Origin: Varroa destructor
Taxonomy: Eukaryota > Arthropoda > Arachnida > Mesostigmata > Varroidae
NCBI RefSeq assembly: GCF_002443255.2
Contig: NW_019211459.1
Location: forward strand, 22,722,330-22,786,329
DNA: 64,000 nucleotides
Direction: 5' to 3'
Translations under genes and position numbers: made by a program
In this document: positions 1 to 12,764 of the stretch, piece by piece
How positions within the stretch are numbered: position 1 is the first letter of the stretch
Layout of the letters: every line of letters begins with the position of its first letter
The notes under the pieces: model-generated
Databases searched by the model: none
Seen by the model: only the letters and a program-made list of their open reading frames with translations
Told to the model about the DNA's origin: nothing

Positions 1-2967
1 GCTAGGGGAATTGTTACATGCTATATATAACATGGATACGTAAATCGATCAATAGCTTTTTTATCGATCGTTTGCGTATTATTAAAACAACTCCCTGTTT
101 CGCTCTCTCTGCCGCTATAGCTGTCACAAGGTTATTATTACGATGTCATCATTACTATCATCGTGGTCCTTTCTACCCCATAACCCCCAACCCTTTTCTA
201 CTGGTGCCGCTATTACTGTCGTGATATCATTATTGTCGTCTTGATGTCATCATTATCATTGCGGTCCCTTCTACCTCACACACCCTACAATACAGCAAAA
301 TGTCTAAAGTCATCATCAGCGCGACATACTCATGTAAGCTCTCCCGTCATCGACTCCAAGATATATATTAGGGGGACCAGGCTATTTGTCGGAGACTGAC
401 AGATATCGAATGGCGGCTAGTGCCTTCTCCGTCCGAGTTAGCAGTTCTTTATTGTTTGCATTCTTGACGATTACACTCGGCCATTGCTGTGTCCCCCGTG
501 CGGCTGCGCCTTTTACAACGGCCAATGATATCGCGCCCTGCAACGTCTCTCAGCTAGTTACCTTTCTAATAACTGCACAACGTCGCCACAGCCGTACAAC
601 TACCTTCCGTCGCTACTTTGCGCTCTTTGCTCCAACACCGGCAACCACGACCTGACGCCCTTCTGCGGCGATCTAGCCCTCAGCCGCCCTTCCTCTTGTG
701 ATGATCTGACCGATGTTTGATATGTTCTTGGCGCTGGTCGATTACGTGGCTTGGCCATTTACACGAATTTATTCGGGTGCGGGCTTCATGGAGAAGTACT
801 TCATTTGTGTGAGTCGGCGTACTCTGGTCTTCTATCATATCCTTCTCAATGAAAACTGGTCTTTATAAAACTCGTGTTAAAGAAATTTTGTGTACGCAGG
901 TGCGAGTGTAAGCAAAGCATGAGAGTATCTCTGTCCCTAGTGAAATAGCTAAATACCCGAGGTGTTCTGAGCATCATACCAGTTCACGTTGACTTCTGCT
1001 GCTGTTGCTGGTGGAACTGTTTCTATGTTCTAGAAGGAAGCTAAACTGATCATGCAAAACAAGAGCCTCCGTTTGCCAAGAGGTGTTAGTACCCCGGGGT
1101 ATCTTCTCAAAGGCGGTTGTCGTTGTAGCACGGAATAGGAGTTTCCCTAATGGCAAAGCCGCGTGCACCGGTGAGCACTTAAACGTTAGCAGACTCTGCG
1201 TTAGGGGCGACCAGTGACTGGTTTAGCCACTTGACGTAGAAGCAGCAGAAACGCAGCAGGTCGCCCTGCTCTGGAACTTAATTTACATATACATTGGTCC
1301 GATGGATAGAGAGGTTCGTTTGAGGCGGGAAACTGTAGCGACCTTTGTCATGGAGAAGGGCAGAATTAGGACTGAGAGGGGGAAGCGATCAAGCTAGCTG
1401 CTAAACGCCGGTCCTAACAACCGAGGCGAGTTATACTAACTGTATGCGTGGATGACCATATACGTCCAGAAGAGAGTTAGATCTGACACCAACTGCAACA
1501 GAAACGTGGCAGCGACCTCGAGTAGGACGATGACTTTCGTAATCGAAGCTTAAGCGATGGTAGTCGATAACGGAAATCGTGTGTCCATAGCAACAGTTCT
1601 ATTGAATCTATATGCAATTTGCTGCTTTGGTTAGACTTTTGTTAGCTGCCCTTTGTTTTTTCCATGCGGGTACTTGGTCAGGTCTTTGGGGGTTGGCTTC
1701 GTTGCAGATCTCTAATAGGCATCATTTGTGCTAATGATGTAGGCTGAAATAAGACGCAATAACTTTAGACGATTTTCTCGGTCATATTTCTATATACTTG
1801 TAGCTAGTTCTGCTGGTATTTTTTGAAAACACTCGTACCATCATTTCAGTATCGAAATAATGCGGTTCTCAGCGACCGCTTCAGTGAAGAACCTGTTGAA
1901 GCGGTTAAGGATGGCTCAAAGTGACTGAGATTCAGGGCGGCTAATTGTAACATCTGATGAAGTGAAGATGCTGTTGTAACATGTTCGTTTATGAACAGAA
2001 GTAGTCTAGGATCGAATCTGCACTCGAATGCGTCGGCTTATTTATTTGACTAAAGTCGCGTAAATAGGAAACGTTCATCCTTTATTCCTTAACTTATTTA
2101 CATTGCTTGACCCTAAAAGGTGCTTGAAACAATACTAAAGCATTGGTATTTAGAAATGTCGTACAGGGAACAGTCAAGAGTCATCTAAAGAAAAAACATT
2201 TCCAAAATATATATAATAACAACGAGGTCTCTTTAGTTCTTTTGTAACATGTTAGAGTTAGTACAGAAACTCATGTAGAGGGGCCGTTTGTGGACAAATA
2301 CGATTATTCCACCCTCATAATAAATCAATCAGAGTATTAAGGCTGATTAGAAGCAAAATGATATACCATATTATATTCGGTATTTGTCAAATATTAGCTA
2401 GCTCTCAATTGCACGAACAACTATTACCATTGTAGAGTGTACGTAGGCCTAAAGTTATAACATGTGGCCTATTATACACAGTATTTTTATCTATGTGTGT
2501 CTACCATGTATAAGACTACCTCGAAGTACCTTCGAGTTGCTTTACAGAACGTACGAAAAGTACCGGCTACAAATATCGACTTAATACATTTAGTAATGTT
2601 TAAGTAACTATCGGATTAAAGTGGATTTATTATTGATTGTTGTGAAAATCACGATGCCTGCAGGGCCGTTGCGTCTTACCGGTTCAAATCGTTCTTATTC
2701 AAATAACACTACTGGATTTCAACAATATATAAAATCATTTGCTATTTGTGCGTTGTTAAACGAACACAAAATGTTGTTATACGTGCAAACAATATAAGAC
2801 GCCAATAGAATCTTAACTAGGTAATTGTTCAACGTCAATATTCTGGTGTGAAAAAAAAAAAAAAAAAAAAACTGTGAGAGCGGCTAACAATAATGATGAT
2901 AATACAAACATAATCTTATAGAGAAAATACGGCTAACCAACGACGCTTCTCTTACGATCGTTTTCAG
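1..2967 (+). other. Intron upstream of the first visible Musashi-like exon (5' part outside the window)
   Basis: This is the 3' part of an intron of the Musashi-like gene, ending in the acceptor TTTTCAG at 2961-2967. The preceding exon should encode the start of RRM1, including a K-M-F-I-G-G-L-S-W type RNP2 motif. I looked for that motif and did not find it, so it must lie upstream of the window. The sequence is AT-rich with stops in all frames. It contains a 21-base A run at 2851-2871 and a tRNA B-box-like fragment near 2691. The short open frames at 18-224, 386-655 and 974-1168 (minus) show no recognisable protein and are treated as chance. Confidence 0.75.
2851..2871. repeat. Poly(A) tract (21 bp)
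   Basis: An uninterrupted run of 21 A residues ends about 97 bases before the splice acceptor at 2967. It could be a plain slippage tract or the tail of an old retroposed copy; no retroposon body is recognisable upstream. Confidence 0.95.
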
Positions 2968-3049
2968 AGGGCCTCCGGGAATACTTTAGCAAATTTGGCG
3001 AAATATCCGAAGTGATGGTCATGAAGGATCCCACAACAAGACGGTCCAG
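2968..3049 (+). CDS. Rbp6: Musashi/Rbp6-like RNA-binding protein, internal exon: RRM1 helix 1 to just before RNP1
   Basis: This 82-bp internal exon encodes the middle of the first RNA-recognition motif of a Musashi-family translational regulator. Such proteins bind UAG-containing motifs in the 3' UTRs of mRNAs in the cytoplasm. The reading begins with the last two bases of a Glu codon and gives [20 protein letters not shown], then PTTRRSR, where the last Arg codon is split over the intron (AG|G). GLREYF is helix 1 and [12 protein letters not shown] is the beta2 strand region. The combination KDPTTRRSR fits the Musashi/Rbp6 branch better than DAZAP1 or Hrp48 as I recall those families. The acceptor is ttttcag and the donor AG|gtgagt, a near-ideal site. 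The upstream junction is phase 1 and the downstream one phase 2. The start codon lies in an exon outside the window. Confidence 0.95.
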
Positions 3050-3277
3050 GTGAGTATTGAAAAAGAAAATGAAAGTAGAAACCGCCACTCGACGTTACTA
3101 TATAATAATTGAAGTCATCTTATTTTTTTCATTTTCATAACCTAGTTAAATCTCTCGATTGGTAGAACCGCAATACTCCAGACAACAAGTGTACGAACTT
3201 TTTGCATAGGGTCGACTATTTCCACGAACGTTTCTTTCTATCTTGGATTTTGTCAGCCCGCGGAGTGAAATAGGCGG

Positions 3278-3333
3278 TAGCGGCAGGGGCTTGAAAGGAG
3301 AAAGTCATTACCCACGTCTTATAGGTTCGAATT
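3278..3333 (+). other. tRNA-promoter-like fragment (A-box and B-box), possible SINE relic
   Basis: TAGCGGCAGGGG at 3278-3289 resembles a Pol III A-box. GGTTCGAATT at 3324-3333 resembles a B-box, at a spacing typical of tRNA-derived elements. I could not pair a cloverleaf or acceptor stem, so this is not called a tRNA gene. Confidence 0.3.
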
Positions 3334-3474
3334 TGTTAATGGAGTAAATTGTTATCCATTCAAGCGCTACGCCTCTAGAACTCATATTGTCAACTCAGCA
3401 ATAACACAAAAGCCAAAAAAAAATTATCATTGTACGGACGCTTTAACGACCTGAAGTTATAGTTGTAATAAATG

Positions 3475-3500
3475 ATTAGACCTATAATTATAGGTCTAAT
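3475..3500. repeat. Perfect 26-bp palindrome
   Basis: The arm ATTAGACCTATAA is followed immediately by its exact reverse complement, with no loop. It lies in the intron, about 425 bp after the donor at 3050. It could extrude as a cruciform or bind a dimeric protein; no known factor site is recognised. Confidence 0.95.
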
Positions 3501-3660
3501 TCAAGCATGGCTTTTAGCTTCCTCAAAAAACCGAAAACCACCTATGCTTCCATCCAAAACAATACTTTTGACTTAGAGCTAGCAGTCGTAATTTGGGGAA
3601 GACCGGCAGAAACAACTACCCATGGAAAATCCTCGCGAACGCCGTAAACTACTGAACCTG

Positions 3661-3680
3661 TTCGTTCGTTCGTTCGTTCG
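3661..3680. repeat. (TTCG)5 microsatellite
   Basis: Five perfect TTCG units occur in tandem inside the first large intron. Confidence 0.95.
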
Positions 3681-6600
3681 TGTCCTAATTCAGGTGCCGC
3701 TTTGCCAGGCACCCGCCTTGTGCTAAGTTAACTTGTCTCCCTCGCTCCATTTGTCCATCCCACCGAGTAGTTGTCTTAACAAACTAATTTCTTGGCATGA
3801 CTACCCACCAGGTGTCCGATGCTGGGAAAAACCCGGCACTTTTCTTTTCAGCATTGCGACTTCTCGCCTCACGTCCCATCAGCCCGGCTTTGACTAGTTG
3901 TTGGTTAAACTGGGTCTACTAACCATCGGCTTGCTATAGTAATTAACCTGAAGTCGCGGTAGCAAGTAGTTGAAACAACTTTTAGGCTACCTAACCTTAA
4001 AAAAAACATTTTTGTAGCCAGCCTAGCAATCAGAAGATCACATTGGCCCGTGCTGTACGACGTATGAATGGGTTGTAAGGCTTAAGTTAGGGTGAGACTG
4101 GAACGACTCCAAGGTCACAGCATTCACTCTTTAAGGGAGCCATGGCCTCATACCATAATTGTCAAACGAAACGACCTGCGCACAAACCCATACGCTATTT
4201 TACCAACCAGCTATTATCCATCCAACATGCCATGCTATTCATTCATCGAATAAGTTGTTAATTACGCGATATAGACGAATGTCTGTATTTCTCATTCAAT
4301 TTGTTGTACTCTATTTTCCTACGATAGGCCACCACCTACACTCAGTCGTCGCCCTTAGATCTCGTAAATTAATTAACATTACGGAAGCCAAAGTTCTACT
4401 ACAGATATTTTGCCATTGACAACAGATGATAGGAAAGGACTTGGCGGTTCACCCGTGTAGACCCCTAGACCTCACTGGTGACCTGCTCCAAAACAAACCT
4501 ACCATCAGAATTGAAAAGCTTACGGTAAGAATATCTATGACTACACAGACGCATTGTATGAATCTTCAACTACGCAACGATATTTCTCTGTGAGAAGTCT
4601 CACCCCGTTTGTCTTGCAACTAGCCTCCGTACGGGTCAAGGGGCCACAGAGAGGCAATCGGTGTGCACAGTAACGATTAAAGATATAGTTCTGTTATTGT
4701 AGGGTGCTTAGAACATGTTGATTTATGATACGAAAAGAGAGATTTAGAAAATTACACGTTTCTGGCCGCTACTATTATAATTTTTATTGAAGTCTTCAAG
4801 TTATATAGATAGCATGTTAATGAAGATTAGAACATTTGTTCTAGGCATTAGAAGCGTTCGTGTTTCCCAGTAATTACGAAGTTGGTCCGGAAATCACACG
4901 CATTTATATGTTATTTATAGATTTTCTTTGTTAACAACAATACTCGATTAATTCTCACTCAATAAATACCAATAATAATAACTATAATGGCGTCCAAATC
5001 ACCTGTATTCGTCATATATTATATTTACGTAAAACGCTCTACGTAGCCGAACACGTAAGCATTCATCCCTATATGTGTAACACACACAGACAAAAATATA
5101 ATATAAATTGTCGGCGTATTTATTTTCTGCAGTTGGTGGGCGTCGCAGCCAGATCTAATTGCGTTCAATGCTATTACGATAACGATAATTTATCTTCGGT
5201 GTCGGCTCTGCAGCTCTTCGTAGACTCGGGAGCAGTGTCTAGCTACTGAAAGCTAGAGAAGCTCAAGTCCCGAGCCTATTCTCGGCTGACTAGGCTGTTT
5301 TGGGTTGGGGGCACTAAGGGGAATGCCGTTGGAAGTCGACATGCAGCAGGGATTAGGGTGGCTTGAAAGTTAATCGCAGTCGCTGAGCGTCCAGCGTGGG
5401 CCGCTCGCCTGGAGAGGCTAACAAAGACGGCGGAGGCGAAACGCTTTGAGCAAGGTTTGGCTTGGGTTGACTCCGGGTGCCGACGGGCGTTTCAGATAGG
5501 AGGCAGATGGGATAGTCGAAAATGAGACGTTAGCATGGGGTGAGGCGAGACGGCTGCTATACGACACAATTATGATTCAAAGTTCCAATTCCGCACGCAT
5601 AAATGCGTTCATAGTAGTGTACATAAACGTTGCTTGAAACCGCCAGTTACTGGCCGTCCGTTGTCCTACCGGCGCAGTGGCCTGAACGGCTGCCGCAGAC
5701 GGGGATTGGCGGTCTGGGCTAAGCTCAGTAAGACACCGTGAAGCATCTGTGTGTCCTGTCCTTCACACAATATGTTCTCGTTGTTGTTGACGGTGGTAGT
5801 TCGTTGGTAGCAATACTTTAGCAGGAATATGCTATCGCCGGCCTGCTAAGTGGATGTAGCTATGGTAATTGGTTCAGTTGGGGATTAGAGACTCAGCGTA
5901 TGAACCGTCGAGTCGGTGGGGGACGAAAGCCAAGGAAGCACCAGCAAAAGCAGTAGCGAACGGTCGACGCTGCTAGTTCCTCTTACGAGAGGAGGTGCTC
6001 TGTTGGGTTTGCCACTACCTAAAAAACGCGTCCGTCCTCAATAACGAAATGGGTTAGGCATACCAATAACAATAATGATAATAATAGCAATAAAATTTGA
6101 TTGTTCTGCCGGGAATGCATGTCTTTGTCGACCACGATTATTCTACGTACATATGACTGACTATTCGTCATATTTTTTTTTGGCGACCGATTATCATTGC
6201 TTGCTTCGTCATCTGACGGTCATGACGTTACTTCAACGTCAATAATACGTGATCGCATTCTTCATGAAAAGTTATTACAAGAAAGTTTATTTTTATTTGA
6301 AGCAGGGTTATTTTTTTCTGCAAGTATATTCCTTGTTACGTATGTATCCGTCTATAGGGTCTATTCCTTCTATTGCTACAACTGCCGTCACCGTAGCTGT
6401 TGCTGGGTGCAATGAGGCACTGATTACAGAAACAGAAGACCGGGTTTCTTGTTCATGCCTTGTGAACCCGCTCGAGTGTGAATGTCCGCGTGCCTGGCGT
6501 ATTATTGCTCAATACACGGATGTCTATCTTGTGATCTGTCAGCCCACTTAGCAAACTATTAGAAATAGATGTTCTTCTCATTGATGCCGACAATGATAGT

Positions 6601-6941
6601 TCCGTCGCTGTAAAACACTGTTGACTGTTTGATCTGCGGGTATTCCCATGTTGATCTCGACATAAACGGCCCTCAACGATAGAGAGGGACGGATTTAATC
6701 GAGGTGGTTACAACAAAAGCGGCCGCAGCGCTTCATGCTACAGTTTTCCTCATTTTATTATTACTAATGCATTTGTAGAGGCTGGCGTAACCCGGCTAAA
6801 CAAACTACAGTTCAAAAACGTCAGCAGATAACTAGGCCGGAGCACCATAAAAAAGCAACAATACATAAACCGAGTCGACTACCTGTCTGAATGCCCTTTC
6901 AGCCCGCAAACAAATAGAACGTTCTTTCTGCTGCGAAAGAT

Positions 6942-6959
6942 TATATATATATATATATA
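6942..6959. repeat. (TA)9 microsatellite
   Basis: A perfect TA dinucleotide tract in intronic DNA. Confidence 0.95.
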
Positions 6960-7190
6960 ATACGGATGGTCTATCTTTTCCATTTATCTCTATTGGTTAT
7001 TCGCGTTCATTTGTTGTTATTCGATCTAAACGCGTTCCCGTCTCCTCTGCACCTTGGTCGTGATACTTTCAGCTTTAATAGAAATCGTTGCAACATTAGC
7101 GTGGCTATATATAAGTGTTGCGCTGAAACAACTGAACACCCGGTTGACTGTGTCCACCAGTTAAGACTGTTGTAACGTTGTCGTTTACAG

Positions 7191-7213
7191 CCCAGCCCAG
7201 CCCAGCCCAGCCC
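7191..7213. repeat. (CCCAG)4 tandem repeat
   Basis: Four perfect CCCAG units are followed by CCC. The complementary strand carries repeated GGG runs (CTGGG), and it is read through by a spurious minus-strand open frame at 7007-7258. Confidence 0.9.
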
Positions 7214-7865
7214 GCCGTCGCGATTTAACGACGTCGAGTCTATTTTGTCAAATACCATTCGCCGGTCCGCTCATCACAGTAGCGTGGTTTGGCGTCAACA
7301 AATAGTCCGTTAGTACGATAAGTATACGTGGCTATCTACTGCTCGCCGATCGTCTATAATGGCCACGTTTAGTTGTCGCGTTGCTAGCCGCTTTTGTAGT
7401 ACAGCAGGGGCTTTCATGACAGTTAGAACGATGCCCTACGAATAATAACAATCATGCTAATGTATAATATATATACATAAGGTATAATGATGGCATCGGG
7501 CTGCCTGCTGCGGTGATTACGGTTGCTGGATTCTACGTATTGTGTCTTCTGTTAGCGGTACGAGAAGCCACCGACCTGTCGTAGCAAAATGCATTAGGGA
7601 CACGACTCACTGTTGGCGGGTCGCGTGCAGGACTGATGCACCTCGCCTTTACTCAGGTCTCAGCATTGTTTTTCTGACTGACAACAGAGCACATGATAAA
7701 GTAAAAGTACCATAGAGAAAATGAATAGCCAATTAGCCATAGCAACATCCGAATTATTTGATATTTTCTTTAGTCGCATCTAGCGCCAGTTGGCATCAGG
7801 TCGTGGGCAGCTGCACTGGAGGTTATCTCTGCCACTGTTCCTCTAGAGTACCGCGAAATAAATTA

Positions 7866-7866
<1 letters not shown>

Positions 7867-7898
<32 letters not shown>
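7867..7898. repeat. (TA)16 microsatellite
   Basis: Thirty-two bases of perfect TA repeat in the first large intron, self-complementary and likely polymorphic. Confidence 0.95.
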
Positions 7899-7899
<1 letters not shown>

Positions 7900-10800
7900 G
7901 TAGATGTGCATTTGTGTAGTAGGAGCATTCTAAAACGTTGCTTGATTAGTTCTAGTAACCCAATGTGTTCCCTGGTAATTGTTTTATGGTCAGGGCATCC
8001 AGTGATATTGCTGTGGCCTCAATTATTGACAGTACGCTCGTGTCGGGTTTGGGAAGATGACAATAGACTGTGAGAAAGAAATTCTCGTTCGGTTAGCATC
8101 TGCAATTTCTCATACTCCTTAAAAGGAAGACTTGAAGAAATACAAAAACCCCTCTGGGAGACTGAAACGTCTCCGATATAGGTATTTAGTCAACCAGTCT
8201 TACGTTCTGATTACATTTAAACACGGAAGCGTCGTCATAGAAACAGGCGTTCGATGTAAATAGACAAAGCTTAATCGAACGGCGAGTCAGGAACGAGACC
8301 GAGGAATAACGGTTGACGATTAGCGTTGACGAAGTCGTATGCGAACTCATGTTTTTGGTAAACTCAAGTCATTTACGTTTCCATGTGAGGGGGGTCATCG
8401 CAGGCTTGTATGGTTGCCGCCATTATCTTTACTTACGCTACTCCTTTTGCAATTCCAGCGAAAGCGGCCAAATCAGATGCAAACGCAAACTCTGTCCTTT
8501 CGCCTTTTTTTTTTATCTTTTCTCCTCGTCCCTATATTTCTTTCTGGGTTTGGTTCATGTCAATCCGTGTCGAACAGATCAATTGGGTATTTGTTGCAGC
8601 TGATCACTAGCAAGCCGTCCTGCCTCGAACAGTTGGCTGACAACTGTACAGACGTCAGCAGTGGCATACGCGCTGGTGCCCCTGAGGACCGCTCAAGGTC
8701 TTCCAACATCGGCAGCCCCATAGCTGTGGTCCCCCCCTCGCCCTTCATATAATCAAGTAGTGTTGCAGCTGGCGGCGACAGCATAGTGATGATGCGGTTC
8801 TCTGCTAACAAAGCCGAGATAGACCGTCACTACCACCGTCGCTGCTGTTGAAGCTTACTTTTTACAGGCTCTCTGCACACCCAGTTTTCCCATTTCTCTC
8901 AACCGGCCTAACAGGAGCGGCTGAGCTATTGCAACAGAAGCTGGCCTACCACAAGAGCAGCATTTTGTCAAGCAGCGGCCTACTGATCCAGGAGCGATGC
9001 CGGAGGTGCTGCAGACTTAGAGCGGTCGGACGCCGTCTCTGCTAAAGTTGCCGTTAGTTATGTGTCTGGCTATAGGCGTTTTACGTGAGATCAAAATGAG
9101 AGACGTGAGAGAGAGGGGAAAAACGCGCGTGTGTGTATATTAGAGGGCGTCCAGTGCTGGAGAGGGCCACTGGATAGCTCGGCTGCTTGCTGCTTTGTCG
9201 GGCCATTGGCTCCCTCGAGGGCCATCAGAGTATCGGCGCTACTGCTGTTGCTTATGGTACCGACATCGAAATCGCATCGAAGCACCGAGGCTGGGCTGTA
9301 TCGGGTTCCCGGTCCCGGCAGCTTACAGACGGGCGTTACTCCTCACAGGAATACGGGATACTGGCCGTTCGCTCGGCTGCTTAGGACGAACCTTTCGCCG
9401 ATCATCAAATGCTCAAGCGGCCGATTTTGCCTGTTTGGGTTGGCCTAAGCGCTAACCGACTACCTTTGCGTCTTGCAGCGTTTTCACTTGTCGGCATTTT
9501 CGACAATTGCCTCGTTGCGGCTCTGTATGCAATAGGGATAACAACGGCGCCGACGTTTGCAAAGCCCTAAACATGACAGAGTTGTTTTATGATTACATCG
9601 CAGTGGCAGCTCTAGGGTCTCGCAATAACGAACAGGAGCATCGAACTACCTGGACGTCGAGTGGCGCACCCCTGATGGGGATGATGGCGGTAGTCATCGG
9701 GCTAGTAGGCAAGTGACTGCTGTACCGATAACAGTTTACGCGTGATGCCGCCTATTCAGCCAAACATTGTCAATACTGCTGCTGCTGATGGAGGTTCTGA
9801 AGGCACACATTAAACGAAGGACCGCTAGTAGTTGGTAAAAGCTATAGCTCTGTCGCTTGGTTTGCCAGCGATCGCGAACAACTTCATGCATGCCTTCCTG
9901 TCTGTTTATGTATATGTGGCTGGCTATTCGATGATGATGGCCGCAGCGGAGACGGCAGAATCACCTCGCCGTTTTTCTGCGAGTTGTCACGGAAAGAACA
10001 CTTGTTGCCATTACTACGGCTGTGCAAAATAGTGGCATCCGTTAGGTAGAAAAGCTGTACCTAGTATGTACAGATAAGTGAGCACCATTACGGCGGCCAA
10101 CACGATATACGGGATATGCGTCGGACGTTAGCTGCGATTCCATCAGTTCTAGCAAATAGCAATCTGGCGTTCTGCTATTAGACTTATACACAAGTTATAT
10201 TATTCCAATAAGTCGCTTCCTAGTATTGTTAAAACAGCTGATAATACTGCTGCTTCTGTTGTCATAATCTCATAGGAGCCTGTGCGCACTAACTTCTCAT
10301 AAAGAGTGCGGCGCTCTTTGTTACCGCAGATAAAGAACTTAGTTACTGCGTATCTACTTCGCGTGAAGACTAAGGCGGCCTCGTTTATACTCGGCAATAG
10401 TAAAAGGCTAATAGATAAATAGTTCTATGAAAAAAAAACCGTGAACTTTGTTGCAGAATTTTGAAGCATGTTCAGGGCATTGTTTCAGACATGAGTAATT
10501 GTAGCTATGTAAACATGTAATTGTACGTATCTACGTAAATATGTATCTACATGAAACCAATGTTTTCTTTCGATAAGTTTCTCAAAACTTAGCTTGGCTC
10601 CTGAGAAAAGATTAGATTATCTGATTTTTCATTTAAGGCAAATCAAATTGAAAATTGGGTCGATACGAAACGTGGCCTAATTACGTGATTCAAGATAGCT
10701 CTTCGAGTTTTAGGCAATAAAGATGCTCGTGACGTCAATGATGAAAAGAGTGCAGAAAAATTCCTAAACCTTAGAAACTGCGTGAAACAGGAGTCAGCCA

Positions 10801-12703
10801 GCCGTGTGCTCGTTGTTGCATTACAATTACGCTCTGAGCACCGCAAGCACCCCTACGACGTATATTGGTTTCGACGCGTATTGGATATAAGGAAATACTG
10901 AGTTAGCCCATTCTAGATCATTGCAGTTGGGCTAATATGGCCAGTTGTGGCCCCCAACCACTAATTAATCTATAGGTATCTAAGCAATAACTGCTGTTGC
11001 ACAATTCGTACGGCAGTTGTGACTAATAAGATTTTATTTCAGTGGCTGCTCTGCTCTGTTACGTGCTGTTACGCAAAACTTACGTAAAGACATACGCGCA
11101 CCCTGTAATCGGCAGTTTCGAAGCACGAGACGGTTCTATACATATAGGCATCGTTCATTGTTTGATTTAGCTTGCGCAAAACTCTAAGGAAAAGCAGTTT
11201 TCGATATTTAATGCTTGAAATAGCTTCAGAAGACTTCAGAAGAACGGAAAGTAATTTTTAAATCTTCAATAGCCGCAACAATCTATTAGGTTAGAGAGGA
11301 CAGCCTCGTGTTCTTTTTCTTGTGGGCCTAGTTAGCTATCTGCTTAAGGGCATTTTAATACCGTCCGATAAACGAGCCTATCAATTACCTGGAAGCCGTG
11401 AATATTTTGAGTGGACGATTTCCATTTTCGAAGGGTTCTGTAGCCCTACATAGGTTACGACCTGTCCCTATTGAATTTACTCCCCTCGCAGAGCGGTGCA
11501 GCTTTGATCGTGCCTTTATTTGTGTCAGGGCCTATATAGATTAATATTCGTTTTCCAAGTAACGTGACCATATGATCGTGTGCTTCCAGTGCGCACCGTT
11601 AAGTCATTTGCTATTTGAGTGCATCGTTTTTCGAACATTGTCAGTACCGCTTTCCTTTGTCATATCGTGTTTGACGCTGTTGGCTCTATTTGCCGAGTGT
11701 TTCTGTTTTGGTCGCGAGATCTTTAGGACATGCAAAGGCCAGACAGGCAGATAGAAAACAAAAACTTGAAAGCTTAGCAAGCGGAGGAAAGCGATAACGA
11801 GCGACGAGATAGAAAAATCCTGTTCGTCGAAGACGGACCCGCCACACCGACGATGACACTGATTTATCCATTTGATTAGATAAATCCAGTGTTAAGAACA
11901 TCTATTTAGTAAGCCGGCAACGGGTCCAATGTTGCTTGAATCGTGCGCCGTTTAGCTGACTGCAAGACATTTGTTGCATCGTAACGCAGCACATATAGAC
12001 AATTTGAGGAATATATGTTATACTGAACACCATATATAGACGTTTTTTTTCAGACCTTTGACGGAGAAACAGGCAAAAGAAGCGTCTAGCCATAGCATTG
12101 CTTTACGGCTACTATGAGAATTTGGCTTACCGGGTACCTTCTGACGGTGACTAACGCCATGCTAATTTGTGGATTGATAACATTTGATGGTTTATCTATG
12201 TTTATTACGAGATAACTAGAGGGAAAAGATTCGATGTGAACCTTCGTATGTAAATATGTGTTTCATAATTTCATATAACTATACTATATGACAACATATA
12301 TCTACAATCACCAACAGATATCGAGTGGAATTCGCAAAACGTTTACGCCTTAATAACTTGAATATATCTACACGTTTGTCGGGTTTTGCGTTGTCGTACA
12401 AATATGGATCAAGCCATAGGGCGGGTTTCGGGTGAGGCTTGTGTTAAACCGACAGGCAAGCGGCCAAACACCCGCAGATGTCTACTGGATTATAGGGTGG
12501 AGGTGGTTAGGGCTGACTGTAACCTACTTGTTTCGGAACGGTTATGGAGTGCAGCGGATCGTTCGTTCAAAAGGGCTACCTCAATTGGGCCGACATGAGA
12601 GTCTGCTATGGGCAGGGGAATAGCAGAGTTCGGCAAGCTATTCTGCATAGTGGTAATCGACTCATAATCATTTGAAAGTCAAATATAACAACTATTACCC
12701 TAT

Positions 12704-12725
12704 ATGAAAATCGGCTGATTTTCAT
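12704..12725. repeat. Inverted repeat, 9-bp arms and 4-base loop
   Basis: ATGAAAATC and GATTTTCAT flank GGCT. This is the first of three closely spaced perfect inverted repeats within 61 bases. Confidence 0.95.
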
Positions 12726-12729
12726 AAAC

Positions 12730-12743
12730 CTGGTCCTGACCAG
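12730..12743. repeat. Inverted repeat, 6-bp arms and 2-base spacer
   Basis: CTGGTC and GACCAG flank CT. This is the second member of the 12704-12764 cluster, 4 bases after the first. Confidence 0.95.
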
Positions 12744-12748
12744 CTTTG

Positions 12749-12764
12749 GTATCGCCGGCGATAC
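12749..12764. repeat. Perfect 16-bp palindrome
   Basis: GTATCGCC is followed directly by its reverse complement GGCGATAC. This is the third member of the cluster, 5 bases after the second. Confidence 0.95.
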
